This document shows positions 11,035-21,619 of a stretch of DNA of 64,000 nucleotides, in pieces. Made by a program: the position numbers and the translations under genes. This DNA comes from Candidula unifasciata (Eukaryota > Mollusca > Gastropoda > Stylommatophora > Geomitridae), in contig CAJHNH020006902.1 of NCBI GenBank assembly GCA_905116865.2, positions 172,501-236,500 of the forward strand. The letters run 5' to 3'. Numbering within the stretch: position 1 is the first letter of the stretch; each line of letters begins with the position of its first letter. The notes below the pieces were generated by a model, which worked only from the letters and a program-made list of their open reading frames with translations, made no database searches and had not been told where the DNA came from.

Positions 11035-11424
11035 CCAAACACACTTGTATAAGCAAAATACTAAATAGGTTACAACGTACATTCATTTTAGTGACTACAC
11101 ATTCCTTTCTGTTTGGTTACCAACGTGTCAGTGCAACTAGTGCGCAGGTGAGAAAACTAAGGCCTATTGATAAAACCGCCCACGCGAATCTACGGACACT
11201 CCTTGAAGGGAAATATCTCCACGTGGGGTCTCTGCAGGTAAATAAGAGATCGGGCCAAGGCTATTTAGAGATAGGGTGTGGTACGTTGTGAACTGATTAA
11301 TTATAAACTTATAGAATGGGTATTTTGCACGTAAGCACAAGTGTATGCTTGTAAGGACAGGACGGCAGGGTGGGACAAATGTATCATGTTCCGACTAAAA
11401 AAGCGCTAAATAAACTTCACCAAA
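11035..11424. other. Unassigned interval
   Basis: About 390 bp between two repeat arrays. An open frame enters from the triplet field (to 11291), but its non-repeat part has no recognisable domain. Nothing else seen. Confidence 0.4.
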
Positions 11425-12275
11425 ACATAACAGGGGACATGGAAACTGTGAGCTATGCTTCAACATGGAGATGCCTCCCTATAACAGGGGGCATGAAAAC
11501 TATGAGCTATGCTTCAACATGGAGGTGTCTCCCTATAACAGGGGACATGAAAACTGTGAGCTATGCTTCAACATGGAGATGTCTCCCTATAACAGGGGAC
11601 ATGAAAACTGTGAGCTAGACTTCAACATGGAGATGTCTCCCTATAACAGGGGACATGAAAACTGTGAGCTATGCTTCAACATGGAGATGTCTGCCTATAA
11701 CAGGGGACATGGAAACTGTGAGCTATGCTTCAACACGGAGATGTCGCCCTATAACAGGGGACATGGAAACTGGGAGCTAGACTTCAACATGGAGATGTCT
11801 CCCTGTAACAGGGAACATGAAAACTGTGAGCTAGACTTCAACATGGAGATGTCTCCCTATAACAGGGGACATGAAAACTGTGAACCATGCTTCAACATGG
11901 AGATGTCTGCCTATAACAGGGGACATGAAAACTGTGAACCATGCTTCAACATGGAGATGTCTCCTTATAACAGGGGACATGAAAACTGTGAACCATGCTT
12001 CAACATGGAGGTGTCTGCCTATAACAGGGGACATGAAAACTGTGAGCTAGACTTCAACATGGAGATGTCTCCCTATAACAGCGGACATGAAAACTGTGAG
12101 CTATGCTTCAACATGGAGATGTCTCCCTATAACAGGGGACATGAAAACTGTGAGCTATGCTTCAACATGGAGGTGTTTCCCTATAACAGGGGACACAAAA
12201 TCTGTAAGCTATGTTTCAACACGGAGATGTTTCCTTATAACAGGGCACATTGAAACTGTGAGCTATGCTTCAACA
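11425..12275. repeat. 54-bp minisatellite, about 16 units, keeping open frames
   Basis: Unit of 54 bp containing TGTGAGCTATGCTTCAACAT, GGAGATGTCTCCCTATAACA and GGGGACATGAAAAC. Because 54 is a multiple of three, the frame 11465-12253 (+) runs 262 codons as an 18-residue repeat of type MEMSPYNRGHENCELCFN. Other frames are also open for several units and the minus strand is partly open. I see no signal peptide, splice context or recognised domain, so I treat it as a repeat. Confidence 0.93.
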
Positions 12276-12404
12276 TGGAGAAGTTACTACCTCAAACAAG
12301 ACACAATTGTTGGTAAAGAGGGATATTTGGACTGCAAGATAGCCTTCATGAAGGCAACTGGCCTCCTGATTAGGTTTCTGACAGAAAGGATACAAAAAAT
12401 ACAA

Positions 12405-12483
12405 AGAAGAAGAAGAAGAAGAAGAAGAAGAAGAAGAAGAAGAAGAAGAAGAAGAAGAAGAAGAAGAAGAAGAAGAAGAAGAA
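12405..12483 (+). repeat. (GAA)n microsatellite
   Basis: About 26 uninterrupted GAA triplets, followed by a looser AAC/GAT-rich tail to about 12630. Poly-Arg and poly-Phe frames are artefacts. Confidence 0.96.
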
Positions 12484-12639
12484 AACGAACAACAACAACA
12501 AGAATGAAAACAAATGATGATGATGGAGGAGGATAAAAGGGTAAGGAGGAGACGACGAAGACATTGATGATATTGATGATAATAGAGAAGAAAAAGAGGA
12601 GAGAAGAAGAGGAATAAGAACTAATAATAATACATTAAC

Positions 12640-13190
12640 GAACAACGGAGATATTCCTGGATGGTACTGTACCAACTCCCAGTGACTTTTCCATTCACGT
12701 GCTACTGAATCACTTTGGTCTAATTATTATAACGTCCGTTCACCACGAATTACCGTTATCTTAGCAGGCTTGTTTACCATAATGCACCTTCGTGCAGAAT
12801 GTTTGTGGGGGTAAAAAAAAAGAGACCGCAGATAAAGTAAGTTATTCAGAACACACAAGACTCAAAACAAGCTAAAAACACTTATCGGACAACAGTACTT
12901 AGTGCGGTTAAGTGAAAGGTTAGTCGCAGATCATTTACAACCGCGTTCAGTTACTTTTTTTTTTTCAACACCTGGAAAGCGGGGCAAATTATTTCGGGAA
13001 ACGCCCTGACAACTAACCCGGCAATAGTGCCTACATTTCCGGCGCCAAACTGTAGCGTGTAACGTCTCTCTGCACATGCAACAATGGTGTGATGGAATTA
13101 TAAAGCCAATACGCAGGGTTTTTAGCCACCCCACCAGGACATAACCGTCGAAGAACACTTTTTACAAGACGCCGCAAATCAGGTTTGAGG
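12640..13190. other. Mostly unassigned; contains a short dispersed block
   Basis: The segment around 12780-12830 (CTTCGTGCAGAATGTTTGTG, then a poly-A-rich stretch) resembles 14735-14790 and 18215-18265, and may be part of the 3' end of the RNase H LINE. The rest (12890-13190) shows no match that I can see and no convincing frame. Confidence 0.4.
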
Positions 13191-13194
13191 TTTT

Positions 13195-13415
13195 GAACAA
13201 CGGATCAACATGATGGCACACGGGTGGTAACCCATAAGTGCTTCGTTCTTCTTCTAACTCAAGTCTGAGTCCGAAGAAGCTAAGCACAGTGCATAGGCGC
13301 TGTAGCACCGGCGAGGATCCTGAAATACTTTGGGTACATTTGTAACTCCAAATTTTGCCCGTGCAGCGCCGTTAGGCTACTCTTTTCGATTTCCAACTGC
13401 CAAATGATTTTTTTT
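13195..13415 (+). mobile_element. Repeat F copy
   Basis: About 220 bp from GGATCAACATGATGGCACAC to TTCCAACTGCCAAATGA, matching 29375-29590 closely along its whole length and the partial copy at 2262-2385. No coding capacity. Likely a non-autonomous transposable element, class unknown. Confidence 0.75.
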
Positions 13416-13429
13416 TAACGTGCGCAACA

Positions 13430-13572
13430 ATGCTCATGGGTGTCCGATCTCACTATACAGAGACCAGGGGGAATTACTAGAAGTCCAAGTGAACAAATCC
13501 CAGCCCTACCGGGGATTGAACCCGGAACCTCTAGCACTCGAGGCGGACACCATGCTTAGAGACCACGCAGCC
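13430..13572 (-). mobile_element. SINE-D, tRNA-like head
   Basis: On the minus strand the sequence reads CTGCGTGGTCTCTAAGCATG (A-box region), then a B box within CCGGGTTCAATCCCCGGTAG. The arm around the B box pairs like a T stem (CCGGG / CCCGG). Only one copy is seen here, so SINE identity is inferred from the tRNA-like fold. Confidence 0.6.
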
Positions 13573-13824
13573 CCCCCCCTTCTTCCTCACCTCCGGGCCG
13601 CAAATCAACAACACCAGTATGTGCTGGCTAGCTGGCCTTTCGGTAACTAATTTTACGCGTTCAGCAGTGTGTGCCACTACACGGTCGACGCTCGTAACAC
13701 ACAGTGTCACAATCAACACGAAGTAGTCTGCTACCTATCGCTTGGTTTGAAATGAATTATGTCCATATTCCATAGTTGTGGATTTCAAACTGTACGATAG
13801 ACATGGCCAATGAGACACCTTTAT

Positions 13825-13985
13825 TTGGGGGAGCGTAGCTGACCTTGTTCTTAGTGCACTTGTATCTATAGCGAGGCGCACACGCCGTCTGGAGATGACA
13901 GGTTCTATTCCTGGCACGGTAACTATAGCTTTCGATTTTTATGTTGCCTAGTGTGTTCTATCTTTCTACTTCTTTCTAAGAGTGC
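13825..13985 (+). mobile_element. SINE-L copy, tRNA-like
   Basis: Contains GACAGGTTCTATTCCTGGCA (B-box-like with a T-stem-like arm), then TAGCTTTCGATTTTTATG. Matches 16075-16265, where the B box is better preserved (GACAGGTTCGATTCCTGGCA). Confidence 0.6.
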
Positions 13986-13999
13986 CGATCAATACATTT

Positions 14000-14640
14000 T
14001 CTGTTACTTTATTAAAAGCATATGACAACACAACATCTAGCATGAAAATGGAGGTGGAGGCGGTAACTGCAGCTCTCTAGTGGCTAAAGAACAAGATGCA
14101 TACACATGACGTAATTGTAACAGACTCTGAAAGCATGTTGAGAAAGGTGAAGACAGGGATGCTTCGAGCAGAGTTACAAGCACCACTGGAAAGGTCACGG
14201 GTAGTGAGCATTCTTTGGATGTTTTCTCCAGGCAATACCGGCGTGGTGGGTAATAAACATGCAGATTGGCTGGATCTGCACCACTGGGTTAAGGCCCTTT
14301 GGGAGAAAGCAACACAATCAGTAGAGAAAGAAGATTATTATGACCTGGAGAGAATGAGGCACTTGGGTATATCCAGAGGGTCTAGCAGGCCCACTACACT
14401 CAGAGGATCGGCAAGACGGATATATAACCAGATTGTGACTGGTACCATCAGTACCAGTATTGAAACTCTGCGCCTGCTGCTGAAGATGAGGACGCAGCAT
14501 GCAATTCATGACTCAACTCAAACTGGTGGGCCGCGGGCATTGCATGTTGAGGAACACTGGTGTACAGAATGTACGTGGACAGAAAATGAAAAGGAAAACC
14601 ACATTTAATTAAAACATATAGGAGAAACCTCAAGAATGTA
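14000..14640 (+). mobile_element. LINE with RNase H domain, copy 1
   Basis: The frame starting upstream of 14096 encodes the second half of an RNase H domain: TSSMKMEVEAVTAA, then VIVTDSESMLRKV (the aspartate strand), then SILWMFSPGNTGVVGNKHAD, the typical RNase H PGH-x-G-x-GNE-x-AD motif with H changed to N and NE changed to NK. An in-frame stop lies near 14080. The downstream residues (GSARRIYNQIVTGTI) are shared with copies at 20985-21510 and 31835-32960. RNase H next to reverse transcriptase is characteristic of I-like LINE clades; the clade here is inference. Dead copy. Confidence 0.8.
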
Positions 14641-14839
14641 AAAGCTTTTCTCACATAACAATACCTGGTATGGTTAAGGAAATGATCAAAATAGGTATTA
14701 GAGATGACTTACTGTTTCCTTATTCACCCAATCGGCATTCGTGTAGAATGTATGTTGGGCAGAAAAGAAACTAAAGCCATAATTTTGAGACATTCAGGAC
14801 TTATAATAACTTCAAGTTATTGACAGCTTTTATCAACGT

Positions 14840-15330
14840 ATAACAGTAAAGTAAAGTAAAGATGACTAAAGTGAAGTGAAGTAAAAACAATTAGAGTAAA
14901 ATGAAGTAAAGTAAAGATAATTAAAGTGAAGTAAAGTAAAGACCTTTAAAGTGAAGTAAAGTAAAGACATTTAAAGTGAAGTAAAGTAAAGACATTTAAA
15001 GTGAAAAGTAAAGACATTTAGAGTGAAGTAAAGTAAAGACATTTAAAGTAAAGTAAAGACATGTAAAGTAAAGTAAAGACATTTAAAGTGAAGTAAAGTA
15101 AATTAAAGTTATATTGAAAACGATTAAAGTGAAATAAAGTAAGTTGAAAACGATTAAAGTGAAGTAAAGTAAAGTAAAAAAAAGATGACTAATGTGAAGT
15201 AAAATAAAGTAGGATACAGATAAGTAACTTGAACTAAATAAAATTAGGTTTTGATAACCAAAGTTCAGATAAGGAAAGCCAAATCTACAAAAGAGAAGCA
15301 AAATAAGGAAAAGTAAAGTAACGAAACGTA
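14840..15330. repeat. (TAAAG)-based degenerate repeat
   Basis: Irregular runs of GTAAAGTAAAGACATTTAAA and variants, a mixture of 5-bp and about 22-25-bp periodicity. The minus-strand Phe/Leu/Tyr-rich frame across it is an artefact. Confidence 0.9.
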
Positions 15331-15439
15331 AAGATAAGAAAAGTAAAACGATCCTGTTATGGCAGTGTGGCATCAAGCACGTCTGACTTCAGCTGGAGCG
15401 GGTCGTGCATCAGGCTTATGATAAACTCTCTTTTTTTTT

Positions 15440-15668
15440 TTGTTCGACAATCGCCAACTGGTAAGGGATGTCAACATCCCGCCGGTCGCCTATACTTCCC
15501 ACGTCATTGCCTAGTATTCCTTTTAGGTGGCTCGACCTTGCGAACCAAAGCACAATTTGAAGAAGAAACAAATCAGTCTGGATGCGAATTTGAACTCAAC
15601 ACCTTCAGACTGGGATGCGAGGGTGCAGCCAGCCGCTACCCACTACGCCACAGAGGCTCTCTCACACA
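15440..15668 (-). mobile_element. SINE-C, head type 1 variant
   Basis: Minus-strand head near 15668-15590 has CTGTGGCGTAGTGGGTAGCG, then a B-box-like GTTGAGTTCAAATTCGC. The body has GGCGACCGGCGGGATGTTGA and ends near the (T)n at 15430-15440. Body homology to the other SINE-C copies is clear. Confidence 0.75.
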
Positions 15669-15764
15669 AAATCAGCACTCGTACGGTTGAGGTAGGGCTA
15701 GCGCTAGTACTCTTCTACATCCGTTGGGGCTCCAGGTAACACATTATGTTACAATGCTCACTCA

Positions 15765-16045
15765 TACATCAATAGGAGACTCGCTTTCAAGTCCAGCTGC
15801 GACTCGCTGCAGCCCACGGCCGGTGTTAGACGGGTGGTTCCCGGGGTTCACCCAGCCTCTAGGAAACGGGTGCCAGAGTTAACATTCTGGGGGTAAATGA
15901 AGGAACGTCGCTGTAGCTACGGAGTTGCACGCGAACGGCGACACAGGCAGACAGTTTCTTAACAGCTGTCCGTACTGGTGGCAGAGCACTTATGGTTTAT
16001 AACTGCGTGCGATGAGGCAAGTTCACATCTCCCGACTTTATCTTT
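15765..16045 (+). mobile_element. SINE-E copy
   Basis: Matches the minus strand of 56105-56400 over about 280 bp. Shared blocks include GAGACTCGCTTTCAA, TGCGACTCGCTGCAGCC, CAGCCTCTAGGA, CTGTAGCTACGGAGTT, and GGCAGAGCACTTATGGTTTA. The tRNA-like head is less intact here: the B-box region reads GGTGTTAGACGGG. Confidence 0.8.
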
Positions 16046-16074
16046 ACCTTTTACTCATACAGCAGTAGGTATGT

Positions 16075-16265
16075 ACCTTTAGCAGTGTTATTGAACGTAC
16101 TTAGGGCCTCAACTACTGGGGACACAGAAGCCTGAGCCCCAGCGTCGTACAGTGTCGAATGGCCATGCCTCTTAGTACATTTGCTTCTTCAGGCACGTGG
16201 GGGTGACAGGTTCGATTCCTGGCACGATAACAATAGCTTTCGATTTGTACGACGTCTGTGTATCC
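16075..16265 (+). mobile_element. SINE-L copy, tRNA-like
   Basis: Ends with GACAGGTTCGATTCCTGGCA, an excellent B box with flanking T-stem complement, followed by ATAGCTTTCGATTTGTAC as in the copy at 13825-13985. The A-box region is weak. It lies directly downstream of the SINE-E copy. Confidence 0.6.
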
Positions 16266-16534
16266 ACTTAACAATCTACGTGTTACTATGAGTACCGAGT
16301 ACCCACCCGTTCTTGTATATCTGTTTGTTACTTATTACAATATAACTGTCAATGCTCCGTGGGCCAGTTGCTTGGCCTCTACGGGTTGTAACAGCCCGCG
16401 GACCGCCAGCAGAATAGACCCGGTAGACTTTGGATAGGAGGGGGAGGGCGTGCAAGATAAACTAAGCCACAGCAAGAATGTCCAGATGTTTAAACCCTTT
16501 TTTATCACACGCTAGTAATAGGTACGGTAAAGAC

Positions 16535-16850
16535 TGGACGTCGCCGTGGCGTAGCGACTGGACGTCGCCGTGGCGTAGCGACTGGACGTCGCCGTGGCGT
16601 AGCGGCTAGACGCTCGCCTGTGGATTGGAAGGTAGTGGGTTCGGTTCCTAGCAGACCCAGACTTTTTTTTTTAAAGCCTTGAGTGGTTACCAGGTGCAGG
16701 CCTGGAAAGTAAAGGCGGCCGGCATGCTGACCACATCACTTATCTTGTGCCGTTGGTCTATAAAATATAAGACTAGCCCTATATACCCAATACGCCTGAA
16801 AGACGTGGAAAGGGGTCCTTTAATTGTACTTTTACAGATAAGACTATACC
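16535..16850 (+). mobile_element. SINE-C, head type 1, with triplicated A-box segment
   Basis: The 26-bp segment CTGGACGTCGCCGTGGCGTA+GCGA is present in tandem three times (about 16532-16610), each with the A-box-like TGGCGTAGCGR. The third continues into the full head (GGCTAGACGCTCGCCTGTGG, B box GTGGGTTCGGTTCC) and then the family body (GGCGGCCGGCATGCTGACCA; TTGGTCTATAAAATATAAGA; AATACGCCTGAAAGACGTGG). Best-preserved type 1 head in the window. Confidence 0.9.
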
Positions 16851-17074
16851 CAAAGACATTTTTTTTTCCATTTGACTATAATCACTGCGCAAATTCGTGA
16901 GCAACCTATGTGGGTCAAACAATGGGTCAAGCATATGCCTACTGCGCCATAACCAGCAAGTCGACAAATTATGGGCCTGTAATCGAATATGTTGGGCACA
17001 AATATCGCAGATAAATGTAAAAGACAACATAATTTTTTAAGAGTAGTAGTAGAAAAGGCAAAGAGGATAATGGG

Positions 17075-18020
17075 TAAGAAGAAGAAGAAGACGAAGAAGA
17101 AGAAGAAGAAGAAGAAGAAGAAGAAGAAGAAGAAGAAGAAGAAGAAGAAGGAAAAGAGGGGCGAGGAAGAGGAAGAAGAAATGGGAGAAGGAGCGAGGAG
17201 GAGGAGGAGGAAGAAGAAGAAGAAGAAGAAGAAGAAGAAGAAGAAAAAAGAGGAGGAAGAAGAGCAATGAAGAGGAAGAGCGATGAAGAGGAAGAGCGAT
17301 GAAGAGGAAGAGTGATGAAGAGGAAGAGCGATGAAGAGGAAGAAATAGGGGAGGAGCGAGAAGGAGGAGCAGCAGCAGCAGAAGAAGAAGAAGAAGAAGA
17401 GAAGAAGAAGAAGAAGAAGAAGAAGAAGAAGAAGAGAAGGAGAAGAAGAAGAAGAAAAAGAAGAAGAAGAAGAAGAAACAAGAGGAGGAAGAAGAGCGAT
17501 GAAGAGGAACAGCGATGAAGATGAAGAGCGATGAAGAGGAAGAAGAAGGGGAGGAGCGAGAAGGAGGAGCAGCAGCAGCAGCAGAAGAAGAAGCAGAAGA
17601 GAGAGAAGGAAGAAGAAGAAGAGAAGAAGAAGAGGAGAAGAAAGAAGAAGAAGAAGAAGAAGAAGAAGAAGAGAGAGGAAGAAGAGAATGAGAGAGGAAG
17701 AGCGATGAAGAGGAAGAGCGATGAAGAGGAAGAGCGATGAAGAGGAAGAGTGATGAAGAGGAAGAAGAAGGGGAGGAGCGAGAGAGGAGAAGAAGAGCAG
17801 CAGCAAGAAGAAGAAGAGAAGAAGAAGAGAAGAAGAAGAAGAAGAAGAAGAAGAAGAAGAAGAAGAAGAAGAAGAAGAAGAAGAAGAAGAAGGAGAAGAA
17901 AGAAGAAGAAAAAGAAGAATAAAAAGAAAAGAAGAAGAAGAAGAAGAAGAAGAAGAAGAAGAAGAAGAAGAAGAAGAAGAGAAGAAGAAGAAGAAGAAGA
18001 AGAAGAAGAAGAAGAGAAAG
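17075..18020 (+). repeat. GAA-rich field, ~950 bp, with higher-order units
   Basis: Long (GAA)n blocks interrupted by AGAGCGATGAAGAGGA repeats (17260-17345, 17495-17545, 17695-17770) and a GGGGAGGAGCGAG-plus-AGCAGCAGC cassette that recurs at about 17350, 17550 and 17770. So this is a compound array with roughly 200-bp higher-order periodicity, purine on the plus strand throughout. Charged and poly-Ser/Leu frames of up to 400 codons are artefacts. Confidence 0.95.
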
Positions 18021-18029
18021 ATAATGATC

Positions 18030-19098
18030 AATATGAGGAATCTCAAAAGTTTAACGTTTGTTTTAATCTCACAATATTACTGCAGTAGTTACGAAAAGAC
18101 TAAGACACGGAGGAGGATTCTCTAGAGTTTAAATGGTTTTGAATCATACTATACTTGGAATTTTAAAAAAAAAAGGTTAATAAAAGTGACTATTAAGGTT
18201 TAATTATTCAACACCACCCACGCGCGTGCCGAATGTTTCGTGGGTAGAAAAATAAACCACAACGGTAAATCACATTTAGGAAATGTGGAAACCTCAAAAA
18301 TTTGAAAACCAAAATTTTCACACATTCAAAGCACAGGTTAGGAAAGACTTCGAAAACAGCAAAGATGACCTCATTGAGCTAGGGAAAACCCAACCCTGCG
18401 GGTTGAAATGGAGGGCAAGTATGCATCTCGAAGTTATGTTGTTCTGTGGTGTAAACAATCTCTCAACCTGGAATAGTTCACATTTCGGCGCTGGTGCATT
18501 ACGTGGGGGGGACACCAAAAAGTTGGCCCTCGGTTTGTATGATGTAGGCGGCATTCAAGGAACGCCCACAGCGAACTATACATCCCTTGCCCTCTGACCT
18601 ATGACCGAGTAAAGTCGGCTTTTAGTACACTCTACAAGGCTGAAACAAAGCGGTCAAAATAACGACCAATACTCAATCAGTTCCAGAACAGTGGTACTTA
18701 TGAAGCAGATCGTGTGTAACGTATTCTAGACAACAACAATGCATCATATCTTACCCGGTGCTTCACCTATTTACATTAGGAAATTGAACGAACCGATGCA
18801 GTCGCCATTATCAGTTATATTTACGTTTATTGCGCATGCGCTGTGACCTTACGTGTTCGTCTCTGCCGTGTGAAAAATGTTTCAGCATATTAATCATTCT
18901 GCTTCGGCTTCCTTTTCTCCTTCCTAATTCTTCTTCTTTTTTTTTTTTTTTTTTGTTATTATTGTTGTTATTCTTCTTATTATTTTTTTTTACTTTCGCT
19001 TGTTTTGTCTTATTTCTTTTTCTTCTTTTTGCTTGTAATTGTCTGTATCAGCAATGTTGTCTTTGTATCTCTTGTTATCCATGCTTATAAAGACGTTT
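18030..19098. other. Mostly unassigned
   Basis: 18215-18265 resembles the dispersed block at 12780 and 14735. A 104-codon frame (18283-18597, +) and its antisense have no domain that I recognise. Poly-T near 18937-18954 and T-rich sequence to 19030 complete the interval. Confidence 0.4.
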
Positions 19099-19109
19099 AG
19101 TATGCCGTG

Positions 19110-19331
19110 CTTGAAACGTCATGGAGGTCTAGAGAGAACAATAATGGAGGGGTATATGCCTGGGAAGAGAGGAAGAGGAAGGCCAAGGAGAAGATGGGTG
19201 CAGGATGTGGCAGATGATCTCCAGATGGGTGTATCAGACGCAGGACATCTTGCTCATGATAGGAAGGTTTTCCGGAGGGTTGTTATGGCAGCGAGGTTCC
19301 GCGAGGGACATGCTACTGAATGAATGAATGA
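19110..19331 (+). mobile_element. LINE 3' end with 11-bp target-site duplication
   Basis: Encodes LKRHGGLERTIMEGYMPGKR, then GRGRPRRRWVQDVADDLQMG and a stop, followed by a short (TGAA)n tail. AGTATGCCGTG at 19099-19109 is repeated exactly at 19332-19342, which defines the insertion as a 222-bp, 5'-truncated copy. The basic GRGRPRRRW block followed by a W-x-D-V-x-D helix is the C-terminal end of RTE-like LINE proteins. The open frame and clean duplication suggest a fairly recent event. Confidence 0.88.
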
Positions 19332-19342
19332 AGTATGCCGTG

Positions 19343-20170
19343 TTGTGGCTTGCAGTTATGCTGCGATACCCGCTCATTTCGGTCCAACAATCACATTTGA
19401 TTTCATCAAACTCCTCATTCGCCGTTATAATCGGGAACTGTATGTCTATTTTTCCTGCCCATCTTCCGACCACAACCACTAATTAGGTCACTGGACTGCA
19501 ACCCACTATGTTGTTTATAAATATCACCCCTTCTGCCACCATGAAGAGAAATTTGAAGTTTTCGCTCTTTTTTTACAGGCTAAATTGATTGCAACATTCT
19601 GCCATATTTCTTTTTAGTTCAGTGAGACCTTTGTTAACAAGTCAAACACGTTTCCTTTACTTCCGATATTATTTTTTTTTTTCGTTTGTTACATATTGTC
19701 GTTAATTGTTCAGTAATTTGTTTTTAAATCATCGTTATAATATCACTTTTACTTAGACTTTTGGAAGAAATAACAAGTGTCTTTATTCACTTTTATCACT
19801 TAACGATTACCTAAGACAGTCACACCTTGGAAGAGACTGACCAGGTGACCAAAAAAATATATACTGGGGTGTGATAGTTTATCTCACATACACATCTCCT
19901 AGGTAAAAGTGGGGCATGAAAGAGCTGATATCTTATTCAAGTGCATAATAATTATATGCTGAATTGCATACATATACAATATATATATATTACTCAGTAC
20001 AGCCTAAAATAAATTGTATGCACTTGAGTAAGAGAGCAATGTTATACAGATACAGCGCGCAGAAGATGGGATGCAGAAATATCAGAGACCCTGAAAAGTA
20101 CTTCAAAGGAAGCGATCAGAAGGGCCCTTTCCAGACATCTCTTCCTGTCCTGATGCCGCGAGACATTCCA
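19343..20170. other. Unassigned AT-rich interval
   Basis: No recognisable frame or repeat family. A run of AT-rich sequence with short poly-T tracts continues to the start of the next GAA field. Confidence 0.45.
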
Positions 20171-20179
20171 GGAGCAGAG

Positions 20180-20720
20180 AAAAGACGGAGGAGAAGAAGA
20201 AGAAGAAGAAGAAGAAGAAGAAGAAGAAAAAGAAGAAGAAGAAGAAGAAGAAGAAGAAGAAGAAGAAGAAGAAGAAGAAGAAGAAGAAGAAGAAGAAGAA
20301 GAAGAAGAAGAAGAAGAAAAGAAGAAGAAGAAGAAGAAGAAGAAGAAAAGAAGAAGAAGAAGAAAAAGCAGAAGAAGAAGAAGAAGAAGAAGATAGAAGA
20401 AGAGAAGAAGAAGAAGAAGAAGAAGAAGAAGAAGAAGAAGAAGAAGAAGAAGAAGAAGAAGAAGAAGAAAGAAGAAGAAGAAGAAAGAAGAAGAAGAAGA
20501 AGAAGGAAGAAGAAGAAGAAGAAGAAGAAGAAGAAGAAGAAGAAGAAGAAGAAGAAGAAGAAGAAGAAGAAGAAGAAGAAGAAGAAGAAGAAGAAGAAGA
20601 AGAAGAAGAAAGAAGAAGAAGAAGAAGAAGAAGAAGAAGAAGAAGAAAAGAAGAAGAAGAAGAAGAAGAAGAAGAAGAAGAAGAAGAAGAAGAAGAAGAA
20701 GAACAAGAAGAAGAAGAACT
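20180..20720 (+). repeat. (GAA)n field, ~540 bp
   Basis: Almost pure GAA with occasional extra A or G that shifts the triplet phase. All long frames on both strands (poly-Arg/Lys/Glu or poly-Ser/Phe/Leu) are artefacts. Confidence 0.97.
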
Positions 20721-20984
20721 AGAACCATGAGTGTACATTTTTGCGTCATCTAACTCAACGTTTTCATGGCTCTGCCTCTAAGGTGCATCACTCTTTACAT
20801 TTTCTTCCTTATGAATGACCTGATAGAATCTGCTGTTGCGTATGTATTCATGTCGACATATTACCGCCCACTGCGTATTTGCTCGACTGCTGTACAAACA
20901 AACAAAACTTGCGAAAACAAATTTCAGACCTAATAACAAAAATGAAGTTAAAATCACATCGTCGCCAAAGTTCCTAGGCAGTTG

Positions 20985-21510
20985 GCGATCTTTGGATACT
21001 TTCTCCAGGGCATGCCGGAGTTGGGGAAATGAACAGACAGACAGTTTGGTCGGTTTCTGCATTAACAGTTGGTGAATTCATTTATGGGGGAAGATCGTGG
21101 CCTGGAGTCATGACCCAGGTCGGCCCACTATACAAGATTGTCTAGGAGGTAATGGGCCTAACACAATCGTCGAAGAGGGGTCTTTCAACTGATAAACGGT
21201 GCATCTCTGCTTTGTATGCTTCCCTGTGGAGTTCTGACAAGTTAGATGCGGTAAAGGTCCTTTTGGAGAAAGTTAATAATGCGGAGAAATGAAAAAATCA
21301 TTATGGTCTGGGGAGAATGATACAACCAGGAGTGACCAGGGGATATGGATGACACTCTAGAGGAATGACAAGGACGACATATAATCAAGTTGCTACTGGC
21401 ACCATCGAAATCAGAACTCTTTGCTGGCTTACTAAAGATGAGGACGCGACGTTTATAGGAATATCCTGAGCGCTGTGCTGTCAGCTCAATAAACAACACT
21501 CATCGTCGCC
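20985..21510 (+). mobile_element. LINE with RNase H domain, copy 2 (decayed)
   Basis: Begins inside the RNase H domain, where a reading frame gives WIFSPGHAGV, i.e. an intact PGHAG motif. Later sequence matches copy 1 (TRTTYNQVATGTIE, then TKDEDATF equivalent to LKMRTQHA). About 170 bp at 21070-21240 has no counterpart that I can align in copy 1. Several stops and frameshifts make it a relic. Confidence 0.72.
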
Positions 21511-21619
21511 CATGCCAGCCGTACCAGATGACATCAAAACTGGAAATAGTTGTCTTTACTTCCGGGTGTCAAGTGACATGTATAAGGCTTCCTGGCTGTG
21601 TTGTCTCCTCTTTGTAACA

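Noticed and set aside
10170..11291. Poly-Leu, poly-Val and poly-Ser frames on both strands
   Set aside because: TAG/CAG triplet field; no non-repeat protein sequence except a short unrecognised end.
11000..12300. CRISPR-like array in the 54-bp region
   Set aside because: Units are contiguous tandem copies without unique spacers, in a eukaryotic context.
16535..16640. Functional tRNA gene
   Set aside because: A and B boxes are present but the cloverleaf is incomplete, and the sequence continues into a repeated SINE body.
17000..18046. 400-codon minus-strand frame of Phe, Leu and Ser
   Set aside because: It is the TTC side of a GAA field; composition follows the triplet repeat entirely.
18283..18597. 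104-codon frame, plus strand
   Set aside because: No recognisable domain and an equally open antisense frame; likely chance.
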